Shown here piece by piece: positions 1-8,251 of a stretch of DNA of 11,093 nt (within the stretch, counting starts at the first letter, position 1; each line of letters begins with the position of its first letter). A program made the position numbers and the translations under genes. The notes beneath the pieces were generated by a model. The model was not told the origin of the DNA, made no database searches, and worked only from the letters and a program-made list of their open reading frames with translations. The stretch comes from Bacteroidetes bacterium UBA6661 (GTDB lineage Bacteria > Bacteroidota > Bacteroidia > AKYH767-A > OLB10): NCBI GenBank assembly GCA_002455375.1, contig DKKR01000053.1:23452-34544 (forward strand). The letters run 5' to 3'.

Positions 1-69
1 AGGATAATACCCTTCAGGAAGCGTGTCAAGAATATTCTTTTTATAATTTTCAGTCACGACAGGTTGCAT
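1..69 (-). CDS. 5' end of an unidentified protein, cut by the window edge
   Basis: On the minus strand an ATG at 69-67 opens a frame that stays open for 23 codons to the window edge. The product begins MQPVVTENYKKNILDTL and continues PEGYYP. Only 9 nt separate the arginase stop codon from this ATG, and both genes run the same way, so they are probably co-transcribed. I do not recognise the family from so short an N-terminus. It has no hydrophobic signal peptide, so a cytoplasmic protein is likely. A link to arginine or polyamine metabolism is only inferred from its position. That this is a real gene rests on the spacing and the uninterrupted frame. Confidence 0.55.
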   Translation of the reverse strand, partial: MQPVVTENYKKNILDTLPEGYYP

Positions 70-78
70 AGAAAATAA

Positions 79-1026
79 TCAATGATTAATCTGATTGACT
101 ACGCGCTGTAAAATCTCAAAAGTATTTTCAGCCATCAGATTTTCTTTATCAAGCGTTGGATTGACTTCGCAAATTTCGAAACAACAAACTTTTTCATTTT
201 GCACCAACCTTACACAAAGTTTTCCTGCATCACGTTCAGTAATTCCATTTCGTACCGGAGTACCTGTGCCTTTCGAGATTGAGCTATCCATGCTATCCAC
301 ATCAAACGAAACATAGATGTGTGTGCAATGTGAGAGATGTGCCAATGCATTCCGCACAATTTTCTCCACTGCAATACGCTTAACTTCAGCAGCAGAAATC
401 ATTTTTACATTGTGTTTCTTCAAAAGATAAGCTTCCTGAGGTTCAATATCTCTAACGGCAATATAAACTATATCTTTATAGGTAATCTTAGGTGACATTC
501 CTCCTATCTTCTTCAACTTTGTCCAAAGGTCAACTGTCTCTTTATCGGGTTTGTTTATTTTGTTTGCAAGATTATCTTCACCAAGATTTGCTGCCATAGG
601 CATGCCGTGAACATTCCCTGTTGGTGTAGTATATGGAGAGTGTATATCGGCATGGGCATCAATCCAGATTACACCCAGCTTCGACTTTGGGTAAGTCATT
701 TTTATTCCTGCAACGGTACCGCCTGCTGTACTGTGGTCACCTGCAAGTACAATCGGAAAATCTTTATTCTTTAATGTCTCTGAAACGGCTTTAGCCACTC
801 TATCATAAATAGCAACAATGCCTTTTATTCTTTTTGCATAAGGGGTACCTGCTGTCTCGAAAAGCATCTGGTTTTCAGTCTTGATTTCTACGCTTTCTAT
901 CCTGTTGAAAAGTGAGCTGCCATAGTCTAAGGCTGCAATTTTTATTGCATCAACACCAAGGCTTGCACCTCTGGTACCTGCTCCAATTTCAGACTTTACT
1001 TCAATGAATTTTATTTTACCTGACAT
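79..1026 (-). CDS. rocF: Arginase-family ureohydrolase, probably arginase
   Basis: A 315-aa cytoplasmic ureohydrolase with a binuclear manganese site, expected to hydrolyse L-arginine to L-ornithine and urea. All family motifs are visible: GDHS (His98), DAHAD (Asp123, His125, Asp127) and FDVD (Asp242, Asp244) for metal binding, the catalytic-loop His140, and EVNP with Glu287 for the guanidinium group. The stretch TTPTGNVHGMP after DAHAD is the arginase type of loop and favours arginase over agmatinase. However, the residue matching Asn130 of human arginase I, which contacts the substrate carboxylate, is His129 here, and the Ser137 equivalent is Thr136. Length is normal for the family. It is divergent from arginine decarboxylase, so agmatinase activity must stay open as an alternative. 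The start gives MSGKIKFIEV, a sensible N-terminus with the first beta strand at once. Confidence 0.85.
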   Translation of the reverse strand: MSGKIKFIEVKSEIGAGTRGASLGVDAIKIAALDYGSSLFNRIESVEIKTENQMLFETAGTPYAKRIKGIVAIYDRVAKAVSETLKNKDFPIVLAGDHSTAGGTVAGIKMTYPKSKLGVIWIDAHADIHSPYTTPTGNVHGMPMAANLGEDNLANKINKPDKETVDLWTKLKKIGGMSPKITYKDIVYIAVRDIEPQEAYLLKKHNVKMISAAEVKRIAVEKIVRNALAHLSHCTHIYVSFDVDSMDSSISKGTGTPVRNGITERDAGKLCVRLVQNEKVCCFEICEVNPTLDKENLMAENTFEILQRVVNQINH

Positions 1027-1065
1027 AAATTTTTTAACATTATTATTTTTTATTCATGTTATTTT

Positions 1066-1074
1066 TACATTCGC
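1066..1074 (+). promoter_or_regulatory. Candidate -7 box for arginine decarboxylase
   Basis: The sequence TACATTCGC matches TAnnTTTGC with one mismatch and lies about 33 nt before the ATG at 1107. Transcription would start near 1079. No clear TTG element is present about 20 bp upstream. The predicted start falls next to the divergent candidate box at 1081-1088, so the two promoters, if real, overlap. Confidence 0.3.
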
Positions 1075-1080
1075 AAGGCA

Positions 1081-1088
1081 CAAAAATA
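1081..1088 (-). promoter_or_regulatory. Candidate -7 box for the arginase gene
   Basis: Read on the minus strand this is TATTTTTG, a full match to the Bacteroidota -7 consensus TAnnTTTG. It would start transcription near 1077 and give a leader of about 50 nt before the arginase ATG. No TTG element is seen at the expected upstream distance, and the region is very A/T-rich, so chance matches are likely. Confidence 0.3.
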
Positions 1089-1106
1089 AGCCTTTGGCAT
1101 TGCTAA

Positions 1107-2501
1107 ATGAAGAACCGTTATATTGACCTGATTCAACAAAGTTACGACTTTCCGCAAGAAGGTTTTGAAGTTATTGACAACTCACTCCATTTTAATGGTA
1201 TAAACCTGATGGATGTGATAAAGCAATATGGTACACCTTTAAAAATAACCTATCTCCCAAAAATCAGCTCGCAGATTCAAAAAGCCAAACGACTTTTTAA
1301 AGTTGCCATGGCTAAGGTGGACTATAAGGGCAGCTACTATTATTGCTATTGTACCAAAAGTTCGCATTTTCAGTTTGTGATGGAAGAGGCGTTGAAAAAC
1401 GATATTCACATAGAGACAAGTTCAGCTTTTGATATTCCTATTATCAGGTCACTCTATGAGTCAGAGAAAATAAATAAAGACATATATATTCTTTGTAATG
1501 GATTTAAACGCGAAGGCTACATTCAAGGCATTGTTGATCTGATTAAAGACGGTTTTACCAATGTTATTCCGATTTTGGATAATGTAAATGAATTGCAGGA
1601 ATATGAGAAGGCTATGCCGGGTAAAAAATTTAAAATAGGTATCCGTATAGCTTCAGAAGAAGAGCCCAATGCAGAGTTTTATACTTCCAGATTGGGAATC
1701 AGATCACGCGACATTATGGATTTTTACAAAAACACCATTCGTAAAAACCCCAATGTAGAGTTGAAATTACTCCATTTCTTTATCAATACAGGAATACGTG
1801 ATACAGCATATTATTGGAACGAATTGCAACGAAACATCAGTTTTTATGCAGACTTAAAAAAGATCTGTCCGGAATTAACTGCATTGGATATTGGTGGTGG
1901 ATTTCCTATTAAAACAAAATTAGAATTCAACTTCGACTATCAGTATATGGCTGATGAAATTGTGATGCAGATAAAATCGGCATGCGATCAACGCAAAGTT
2001 CCGGTGCCGCATTTGTTTACTGAATTCGGTAGTTTTACTGTTGGCGAGAGTGGTGCAATTTTATATTCGGTTACAGGAGTAAAACAACAAAACGATAAGG
2101 AGCTTTGGTATATGATAGACAGCAGTTTTATCACTACACTACCCGACACCTGGGGTATTAAACAAAAATTTATTATGCTTGCCATCAATCACTGGGATAA
2201 AGAACAAAAACGTGTTAACCTTGGCGGTATTACTTGTGATGGTGAAGATTACTACATCATGGAGTCTGTCAAAAACAGAGTTTTTATGCCTCAGTCAACA
2301 GCTGACGACCCTTTGTATCTGGGCTTTTTTCATACCGGTGCCTATCAGGATTCTTTAGGAGGCTATGGCGGCATACAACATTGTTTGCTTCCGGCACCCA
2401 AGCATGTGTTGATTGATAAAACAGAAGAAGGCGAATTGAGCATGTGGCTTTTTGCCAAAGAACAAAGCTCTAAGTCTATGATGAAAATATTAGGGTATTA
2501 A
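1107..2501 (+). CDS. speA: Arginine decarboxylase, PLP-dependent, short Bacteroidota type
   Basis: A 464-aa cytoplasmic fold-III (alanine racemase-like) PLP enzyme that decarboxylates L-arginine to agmatine, the first step of a polyamine route. Lys84 in YCYCTKSSH is the expected PLP lysine. LLHFF with His223 matches the histidine that stacks on the PLP ring. DIGGGFP (261-267) and EFGSFTVGESG (306-316) are the phosphate- and pyridine-binding segments. TCDGEDYY with Cys377 and Asp378 is the active-site cysteine segment supplied by the partner subunit. GAYQ (411-414) lies in the C-terminal barrel. It lacks the extra domains of the roughly 650-aa enterobacterial SpeA and matches the short form I know from Flavobacterium and relatives, ending ILGY as they do. 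It is divergent from the arginase-family gene. No terminator hairpin is seen after the stop. Confidence 0.92.
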   Translation: MKNRYIDLIQQSYDFPQEGFEVIDNSLHFNGINLMDVIKQYGTPLKITYLPKISSQIQKAKRLFKVAMAKVDYKGSYYYCYCTKSSHFQFVMEEALKNDIHIETSSAFDIPIIRSLYESEKINKDIYILCNGFKREGYIQGIVDLIKDGFTNVIPILDNVNELQEYEKAMPGKKFKIGIRIASEEEPNAEFYTSRLGIRSRDIMDFYKNTIRKNPNVELKLLHFFINTGIRDTAYYWNELQRNISFYADLKKICPELTALDIGGGFPIKTKLEFNFDYQYMADEIVMQIKSACDQRKVPVPHLFTEFGSFTVGESGAILYSVTGVKQQNDKELWYMIDSSFITTLPDTWGIKQKFIMLAINHWDKEQKRVNLGGITCDGEDYYIMESVKNRVFMPQSTADDPLYLGFFHTGAYQDSLGGYGGIQHCLLPAPKHVLIDKTEEGELSMWLFAKEQSSKSMMKILGY

Positions 2502-2620
2502 ACTCTTAACGATAAACCTCACAAGGGATTAGTCCAAACTTTATACGTTACACTTTTCTTTCAAATTCTCATCTTAAAGCAGGTGCTATAAAAATAGTTG
2601 GTAAATTTATTGACTTAATT

Positions 2621-2653
2621 TTTGTTTTTTAATTTTATTGCCTATACCTTTAC
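2621..2653 (+). promoter_or_regulatory. Bacteroidota-type promoter of the PKD surface-protein gene
   Basis: TTTG at 2621-2624 and TACCTTTAC at 2645-2653 match the -33 TTTG and -7 TAnnTTTG elements with one mismatch, at the usual spacing of 20 bp. Transcription would begin near 2657, giving a leader of about 19 nt before the ATG at 2676. The remaining part of the 174-bp gap after arginine decarboxylase shows no hairpin or other feature. Confidence 0.5.
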
Positions 2654-2675
2654 AGTCATGTAAAAAGCATTAGCC

Positions 2676-5600
2676 ATGAAAAACAACCTTGTTACCAATT
2701 TACGAAACAGACTCATAGCAGTTTTGTTTCTTTGTTTTTACGGCACGTTATTGCATGGCCAAAACTGTAATTTTCCTGCGCCTGTTATTACCACAGACTT
2801 TACCTCGCAGTGCATATTGTATGATGATAAACACGACCCCATCCCCGACCCAAACCTTTGTTGGAAGGTTTGCGAAAATGGCCAAGTGGGTTATCATATC
2901 CAGCCTGTTACCGGTCACACCTACGTTTGGACTGTGGGGGGGGGGGGCATCCTTAGTGGGCAAGGCACAACCGATATTGAAGTACAATGGAATGTTGCCG
3001 GCAGTGGAGTAGTTCAGGTTACACAGACCGATGCTACAGGATGCAGTATCAGTGTTGAACATTGTATCACTATTATTCCTACGCCAGAAGCATTTTTTAC
3101 TACTCAACCATTTAACGACAGTCAAACCAATCAGGTATTACAGGTTTGCAGTGGAACAACAGTTCATTTTTTAGGTCATGTCAAACAAGCATCAGTACAA
3201 TCGCCAATAGCCAGTTGGTATTGGGATTTTCGCGACCCTGCCAGTGGAAATGATAACACCTCTACCGACCAAGACGATAATCACATTTTTACATTACCTG
3301 GGTCTTATCAGGTACAATTGACCATTACCAATCAATGTGGTTGTACGGCTACTGCTTACATGATAATAGAAGTAACACCGGATGAGGCAGTAGAAATACA
3401 ATGTCCTACTCCAGTATGCGAAGGTGCTTCTGACACCTACAGTGTAAATGTACAATGCCCTCCACAGCAGGGTGGTCAGTATTTATGGACAATTTCACCA
3501 CCGAGTGCCGGTGTTATTACCAGCAATACACCCTACGGCAATACTATTACCGTTCATTGGTTGGATGGCAGCAATGGTCCGGGAATCGTATCTTTTACAG
3601 GAGTAAATTGCCTCACTAATTGCAATGCAGTTGCCAGTATGATTGTACCAATTATCAGTAGCAATGCCAATATACAAGGCTCATCGCTTATATGTACTGA
3701 TAATTTAGTTGCACAGTATAGTGTGCCTGCAATGCCGGGCAGTCTTTTCAGTTGGTCAATAACAGGAGGCACTTTTGTTTCGGGTCAAAACACCAATAGT
3801 GTTATTGTTAAGTGGGCCGATTGCACTACTCCGCCATGTGCAGGTAGTATTGGGGTAACCTATGTAAACTCTTTCTTCGAATGTCCGGATGGCAACAGTA
3901 TCATGAATATAACTATTAAACCACCCGTGACAGTGACAGGAGATCAAACCATTTGCTCCGGTGCAGTGGCTACATACAGTATTAATGCAACTCAGCAATT
4001 TGAATGGACACTGCTTGATAATACAGGCAGTGTAATCTACGGTCCTTTAGTACAATCTGCTCCTTTTATTATTCCGGCTAATATTACCGGCACCCTATCA
4101 CCCGGCAGTTATACAGTACAGGTAAATGATTTTTCAGGAAATTATTGCACGCCAACAGTAAATTATTCCATAACCGTTAACCCTACACCACCATCACCCA
4201 CAGCCCTCTCTGGCGAAATGAAACCTTGTGCCGGTGCCTCCTACCTTTATACCTGCACACCATTTAACCCCACCAATGTCCTTAACTGGACGGTGACAGG
4301 CGGCACACCTGCCACCGGCAATGGTAGCACGTTATCCATATCATGGGGTACCACAATGCCCTATACAATCTCCGTTACAGAGTATGACCCCAATACCGGT
4401 TGTGTTTCGTTACCCATAAATTTATCGCCTGTAAAAAAAGTTTTTATCATGCCCGATGTCTGTGCTTTAACAGAAGATATTGCAGGAACAGCCGTACCAC
4501 TGTCGCTGGACTGTACCTCCCCTACACCCGTGGGCAAATCCTGCCTCAACACCCACAAAACCTATAAAATTGCCAATTGGAGCAGTTATAACATTGACCT
4601 GTACGAAATAAGTATCCTCCCTTCGGATATTGGTTCTGTGGTGAGTGCTACAGTAAATGCTAATGATGAAATGGTTTTAGAAATACAGTGGAACAACACC
4701 CTGCAATTGAATACCATCATTAAGTTTGACACCTATACTTGTGGCGGTATTAACCCCTATTTTACCTTTAGATTAGATGTAAAAGGAGGGGCGCCATTCA
4801 CTATCACAGGGCCCAACCCTGCCTGCGACAATGTGCCGGCCACTTTTAACATTACCCCACAGCCCGCAGCAGGAACCTATAACTATGCCAACTATACCTG
4901 GAACTGGGGTGATTTTGTTGGCAGTTCCGGTCAAAATTTTCCATACGACCCAGCAGGCATCATTCACGTTTACAGCATTGATGGCTCCGGCATCAGCACC
5001 TTCCCAATCACCGTAACACTCGATGTGGATGGCTGCCTTTCTTCGGCAAGTAGTGCCGTTACGGTAAACCCCGGGCCGGGAGCTTATATTGGATCTTCGT
5101 TGTTTTGCTTGAGTACGGTACCCATCACCTTAACGGCACTGCCTGCAGGGCAAAACAGCTACCAATGGTCAACAGGGGCTACTACGCCAAGCATCACTAT
5201 CAATGCTGCGGCAAACTATACTGTTACCATTACCGGTGCCAATGGCTGCGTGGACATGGCATCAATAGCAGTACCCGATTGCCCTGTTGCTTGTCCTGAT
5301 TTGATTGGCTACACCATACAATTTAATACTCCGGTGTTTAATACAGCCTGTGGGTCGGTTACCATTGGTGGCACTATTAGCGGAGGCCCCATTACCGGTT
5401 ATGTTATAGATTGGGGCGACAACACTACACCACTTATTGTTACCACCACCAATACATCCTTCAGTAATATAACGCATACCTACGAATACCAAGGCAATTA
5501 CAATATCTGTGTAACAGTGTATAATACTATCAATGGTGTGGTGCATTGCTACAGTGATTGTGTATCGTTAAACATACCGGTTAAGGCATATATTTATTCC

Positions 5601-8138
5601 CATATATCTTGCCCTTCGGCAGCAACACCCGGTGCCTATAATTTTACTTTCAATGCCAGTGTCTTCAGTACAAACCCCATAAACAGCTACCAATGGTTGT
5701 TTGATGGTGGCAACATAGGCAACGGCCCCATCAGCAATACTATTCCGGTAAGCCCCACCGGCAATCATACCGTTAGTGTTACCGTAACTACTTCCTCGGG
5801 CTACACCTGCACCCAAAATAACACCCTCAACCAGTTGTTGATACCCACACCTCCCGGTGCTGCCTTTACCATTGCCCCCAATCCGCCTTTTTGCGAAAAA
5901 CAAACAGTGGTTAATTTTAATTTCACCGGCTCTGTTACTCAGGTACATCATGCCCTGTGGGATTTTGGTGACGGTGCCTCCTATGCTCCGCTTTTCCCGA
6001 CTAGCGTGCAACACATTGATGCGCAAAGGGTGTATGATGCTTTTTCAATTCCTACATATCATGTAGAACTAAAAGTCTATGATAACTACGGTTGTTATTA
6101 TACCGATGATGATTATGTTTCTGTTTATGAGAATAGATTAAATGGCTTTCCAATACCACCATTAAACAGTTTTTGTCCGGGTGCTTCTAAAACTTTAGGA
6201 TATTATCCTGATGTATTGCAGGGTGGAGGTAATTCTATTATTCCTACTGATTATTTATGGAGTACCGGTGCTGTTACACCTACGCTACCGGTGCATTCTA
6301 CAGGGCAGTATTACATTACCGTTTTTGATGCTGCCAGCGGCTGCAAATATGTATCACCCAGATTTGCCGATGTGTCGGTATATAATGTGCCCAACCTGAT
6401 AGTCAGAGGCAAGAGTGACTATTGCCAGGGCGAAGCGGTGTTTTTTGACGGCTACAGCGGCAATGGCAGCTATGAATGGCAGCCACTGCCCGGTGGATTA
6501 ATGCTTGCCCCACCCAGCACCAACCTTCAGGCCTCAGCCATTCACATAGCACCTCCGGCCACAGGCACCTACACCGTTACCCTGATGCTGACTACGGCTG
6601 ACGGCTGCAGCACCTTGGTGTCTAAAACATTTAACGTACTTGACCCTCCGACTGTGCCTTTAGTAGCGGTGCAGCCCACACCCGGCTGCGAAAACAATGC
6701 CGTAACCCTTACGGCAACTAACTGGGCTGCAACCTTAGTACTGAACTGGAGTCAGGGCGGCAATACCAACCCCATAACGGTGCCTAACACCGGCAATTAC
6801 AATGCAATATTTACCGACCCTGCATCTGGCTGCACCAGCCAAAGCGCCATTGTTAGGGTTAATGCCAACCCTGATATAAGCTGGCTCGTCAGCGGATGTC
6901 TGGATCGCTGCGACAATGACCAAAACCACATTGTCATACCCGGTAGCTATGGCATATCCTACGCCCGCTGGACATGGATAATTAACTCGCAATACCTGAA
7001 TGCTCCTTATTCCGGTTATGCAAGCCCTGTGGGCGATCTGGACATTAACAATGCGCTGGCCGGTGGTGGCACCTTAGCACCGGGCTCCTACATTGTGCAG
7101 TTGGAATTGGTGAGCGACATGGGGTGCAAAATAACTACCGACCCTATTTATGTTACTGTTCGTACCTGCCCATGTAAGATAACCGAGGTGCGCGAAGACT
7201 GGTACCAATGCTTAGGCACAGACTTAAACGGACAGTCGTTTTACCACTTTCAGTTTACCGTGCATTTCAACAACCTGATACCTACGGGCACTTTTACGCT
7301 GGCACCCAACCCACCGGGAGGCAATACCAACATCACCCCATGGACCTACCAGGTAAATGGCAACGATGTGATGATTGAGGGTATTTTGGGCTTTTATCAA
7401 ATAGACGATATATTACCTTGCTTTACCCTTACCTACACCGACCCTGACCCATCATTGAGCTGCACCTACACCTTTTGTGTGAAGCCTCCGGACTGCCCTA
7501 CCCCAAAATGCGGATGGGAGATGGAAATGGACGAAATCTACTGCATCAACCTTGATGCCAATGGCAATCAGACCTATGCCGTTAACCTTAATGTGAGTCT
7601 GCCACCGGGCAACTGGAGTGCCATGTACAGCCTTAGCAGCGGCACCCTCACAGGCTTTCCTGCAAGCACCACCGGAGGCGGCATCACTGCCTTGCAAGGA
7701 ATCTTTACCGATTTGCCACCCACCAATGGACAGATGTGCCTGTATGTTAATTTCTATGATGTGATGACCGGTGACTATTGCTTTGTTTATAAATGCTTTA
7801 ATTTACCTGATTGCAATGGTGGTGGCACCGGCAACACGCGCCTGACAGCAGCACTCAAGGAGCAACATGCTGATGAGCCGCAGCTTACCATCATGCCCAA
7901 TCCGGCAAGTAGCCAAGCCTTGGTGCAGTTTGTTTTGCCTGCTGCATCAGGCAAAGACCTAAACAGTGTATTGACATTGACCAATGCCCGTGGTGCAGTC
8001 ATCAACATCAGGCACATAATGGCAAACACCGGCTTTGTCAGGTACAATACGTCCATGCTTCCGGAAGGAATGTATTACCTTACAATAAGCACTGACGGCA
8101 AAACCGTACTGACACAAAAGTTCAGTGTTATTAAATAG
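2676..8138 (+). CDS. Large secreted PKD-domain protein with T9SS type A sorting domain
   Basis: An 1820-aa secreted or surface-anchored protein. Residues 1-28 form a signal peptide (basic start, hydrophobic LIAVLFLCFYGTLL, probable cleavage before Gln29). The body is a chain of immunoglobulin-like PKD modules: clear PKD signatures are WYWDF (181-185), WNWGDF (742-747), IDWGD (911-915) and LWDFGDG (1094-1100), each followed by a G-Y or Y-V beta-strand pattern. Between them lie several PKD-like repeats of the C-G-YTW-GG-SGQ-T--V-W type. Cysteines are frequent, which suits an exported, disulphide-bonded protein. Residues about 1737-1820, starting LTIMPNPASS and ending KFSVIK, are a type A sorting domain that sends the protein through the type IX machinery. 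No catalytic domain is recognised, so adhesion or matrix function is only inferred. A run of 12 G at 2936-2947 encodes Gly88-91. Local GC content is uneven, about 28-35% at 6061-6180 and 55% at 6421-6480. Confidence 0.88.
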   Translation: MKNNLVTNLRNRLIAVLFLCFYGTLLHGQNCNFPAPVITTDFTSQCILYDDKHDPIPDPNLCWKVCENGQVGYHIQPVTGHTYVWTVGGGGILSGQGTTDIEVQWNVAGSGVVQVTQTDATGCSISVEHCITIIPTPEAFFTTQPFNDSQTNQVLQVCSGTTVHFLGHVKQASVQSPIASWYWDFRDPASGNDNTSTDQDDNHIFTLPGSYQVQLTITNQCGCTATAYMIIEVTPDEAVEIQCPTPVCEGASDTYSVNVQCPPQQGGQYLWTISPPSAGVITSNTPYGNTITVHWLDGSNGPGIVSFTGVNCLTNCNAVASMIVPIISSNANIQGSSLICTDNLVAQYSVPAMPGSLFSWSITGGTFVSGQNTNSVIVKWADCTTPPCAGSIGVTYVNSFFECPDGNSIMNITIKPPVTVTGDQTICSGAVATYSINATQQFEWTLLDNTGSVIYGPLVQSAPFIIPANITGTLSPGSYTVQVNDFSGNYCTPTVNYSITVNPTPPSPTALSGEMKPCAGASYLYTCTPFNPTNVLNWTVTGGTPATGNGSTLSISWGTTMPYTISVTEYDPNTGCVSLPINLSPVKKVFIMPDVCALTEDIAGTAVPLSLDCTSPTPVGKSCLNTHKTYKIANWSSYNIDLYEISILPSDIGSVVSATVNANDEMVLEIQWNNTLQLNTIIKFDTYTCGGINPYFTFRLDVKGGAPFTITGPNPACDNVPATFNITPQPAAGTYNYANYTWNWGDFVGSSGQNFPYDPAGIIHVYSIDGSGISTFPITVTLDVDGCLSSASSAVTVNPGPGAYIGSSLFCLSTVPITLTALPAGQNSYQWSTGATTPSITINAAANYTVTITGANGCVDMASIAVPDCPVACPDLIGYTIQFNTPVFNTACGSVTIGGTISGGPITGYVIDWGDNTTPLIVTTTNTSFSNITHTYEYQGNYNICVTVYNTINGVVHCYSDCVSLNIPVKAYIYSHISCPSAATPGAYNFTFNASVFSTNPINSYQWLFDGGNIGNGPISNTIPVSPTGNHTVSVTVTTSSGYTCTQNNTLNQLLIPTPPGAAFTIAPNPPFCEKQTVVNFNFTGSVTQVHHALWDFGDGASYAPLFPTSVQHIDAQRVYDAFSIPTYHVELKVYDNYGCYYTDDDYVSVYENRLNGFPIPPLNSFCPGASKTLGYYPDVLQGGGNSIIPTDYLWSTGAVTPTLPVHSTGQYYITVFDAASGCKYVSPRFADVSVYNVPNLIVRGKSDYCQGEAVFFDGYSGNGSYEWQPLPGGLMLAPPSTNLQASAIHIAPPATGTYTVTLMLTTADGCSTLVSKTFNVLDPPTVPLVAVQPTPGCENNAVTLTATNWAATLVLNWSQGGNTNPITVPNTGNYNAIFTDPASGCTSQSAIVRVNANPDISWLVSGCLDRCDNDQNHIVIPGSYGISYARWTWIINSQYLNAPYSGYASPVGDLDINNALAGGGTLAPGSYIVQLELVSDMGCKITTDPIYVTVRTCPCKITEVREDWYQCLGTDLNGQSFYHFQFTVHFNNLIPTGTFTLAPNPPGGNTNITPWTYQVNGNDVMIEGILGFYQIDDILPCFTLTYTDPDPSLSCTYTFCVKPPDCPTPKCGWEMEMDEIYCINLDANGNQTYAVNLNVSLPPGNWSAMYSLSSGTLTGFPASTTGGGITALQGIFTDLPPTNGQMCLYVNFYDVMTGDYCFVYKCFNLPDCNGGGTGNTRLTAALKEQHADEPQLTIMPNPASSQALVQFVLPAASGKDLNSVLTLTNARGAVINIRHIMANTGFVRYNTSMLPEGMYYLTISTDGKTVLTQKFSVIK
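2936..2947 (+). repeat. Poly-G tract of 12 inside the coding sequence
   Basis: Twelve consecutive G residues span codons 87-91 of the large secreted protein and read V-GGGG-I in frame. Gain of one G would bring in a TAG two codons after the tract (at 2954-2956). Loss of one G would shift to a frame that stops at 3010-3012. Both would leave a product of about 92-112 residues, which would remove the PKD chain and the sorting domain. Such tracts are typical sites of slipped-strand mispairing, and also of sequencing error. Confidence 0.9.
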
Positions 8139-8145
8139 TAGCTTA

Positions 8146-8186
8146 ACTCCTTATGCCGCTGCATTAGGGCAGCGGCTAAAAGGAGT
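8146..8186. terminator. Long stem-loop after the PKD protein gene, probable terminator
   Basis: The inner stem GCCGCTGC (8155-8162) pairs perfectly with GCAGCGGC (8169-8176) around the six-base loop ATTAGG. An outer stem ACTCCTT (8146-8152) pairs with AAGGAGT (8180-8186), separated from the inner stem by a small AT/TAA internal loop. It begins only 7 nt after the stop codon. No T-run follows on either strand, so it may end transcription imperfectly or serve as an mRNA 3'-end stabiliser. Confidence 0.6.
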
Positions 8187-8226
8187 ACACCAACCAATAG
8201 TGTAAAAAAAATATAATGGTCATTTT

Positions 8227-8251
8227 AAAAAACAATTTATCATGAAAAAAG
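8227..8251 (+). repeat. Leader and start region shared with the downstream truncated copy
   Basis: These 25 bases, from the A-run through the ATG to the fourth codon, are identical to 9963-9987. They include the whole 15-nt leader before the start codon. The identity shows that both genes descend from one duplication and that the translation-start region was kept. Confidence 0.85.

Noticed and set aside
2748..8056. Several open frames of 60-150 codons on the opposite strand and in other frames of the large PKD gene.
   Set aside because: They lie entirely within a long frame with clear signal peptide, repeats and sorting domain, and their products are compositionally odd and show no recognisable motif.
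8212..8217. TATAAT sequence as a sigma-70 -10 box before the SBBP-repeat protein gene.
   Set aside because: Bacteroidota primary promoters use TAnnTTTG, no TTG element lies at a fitting distance, and the leader is A/T-rich enough to yield this by chance.
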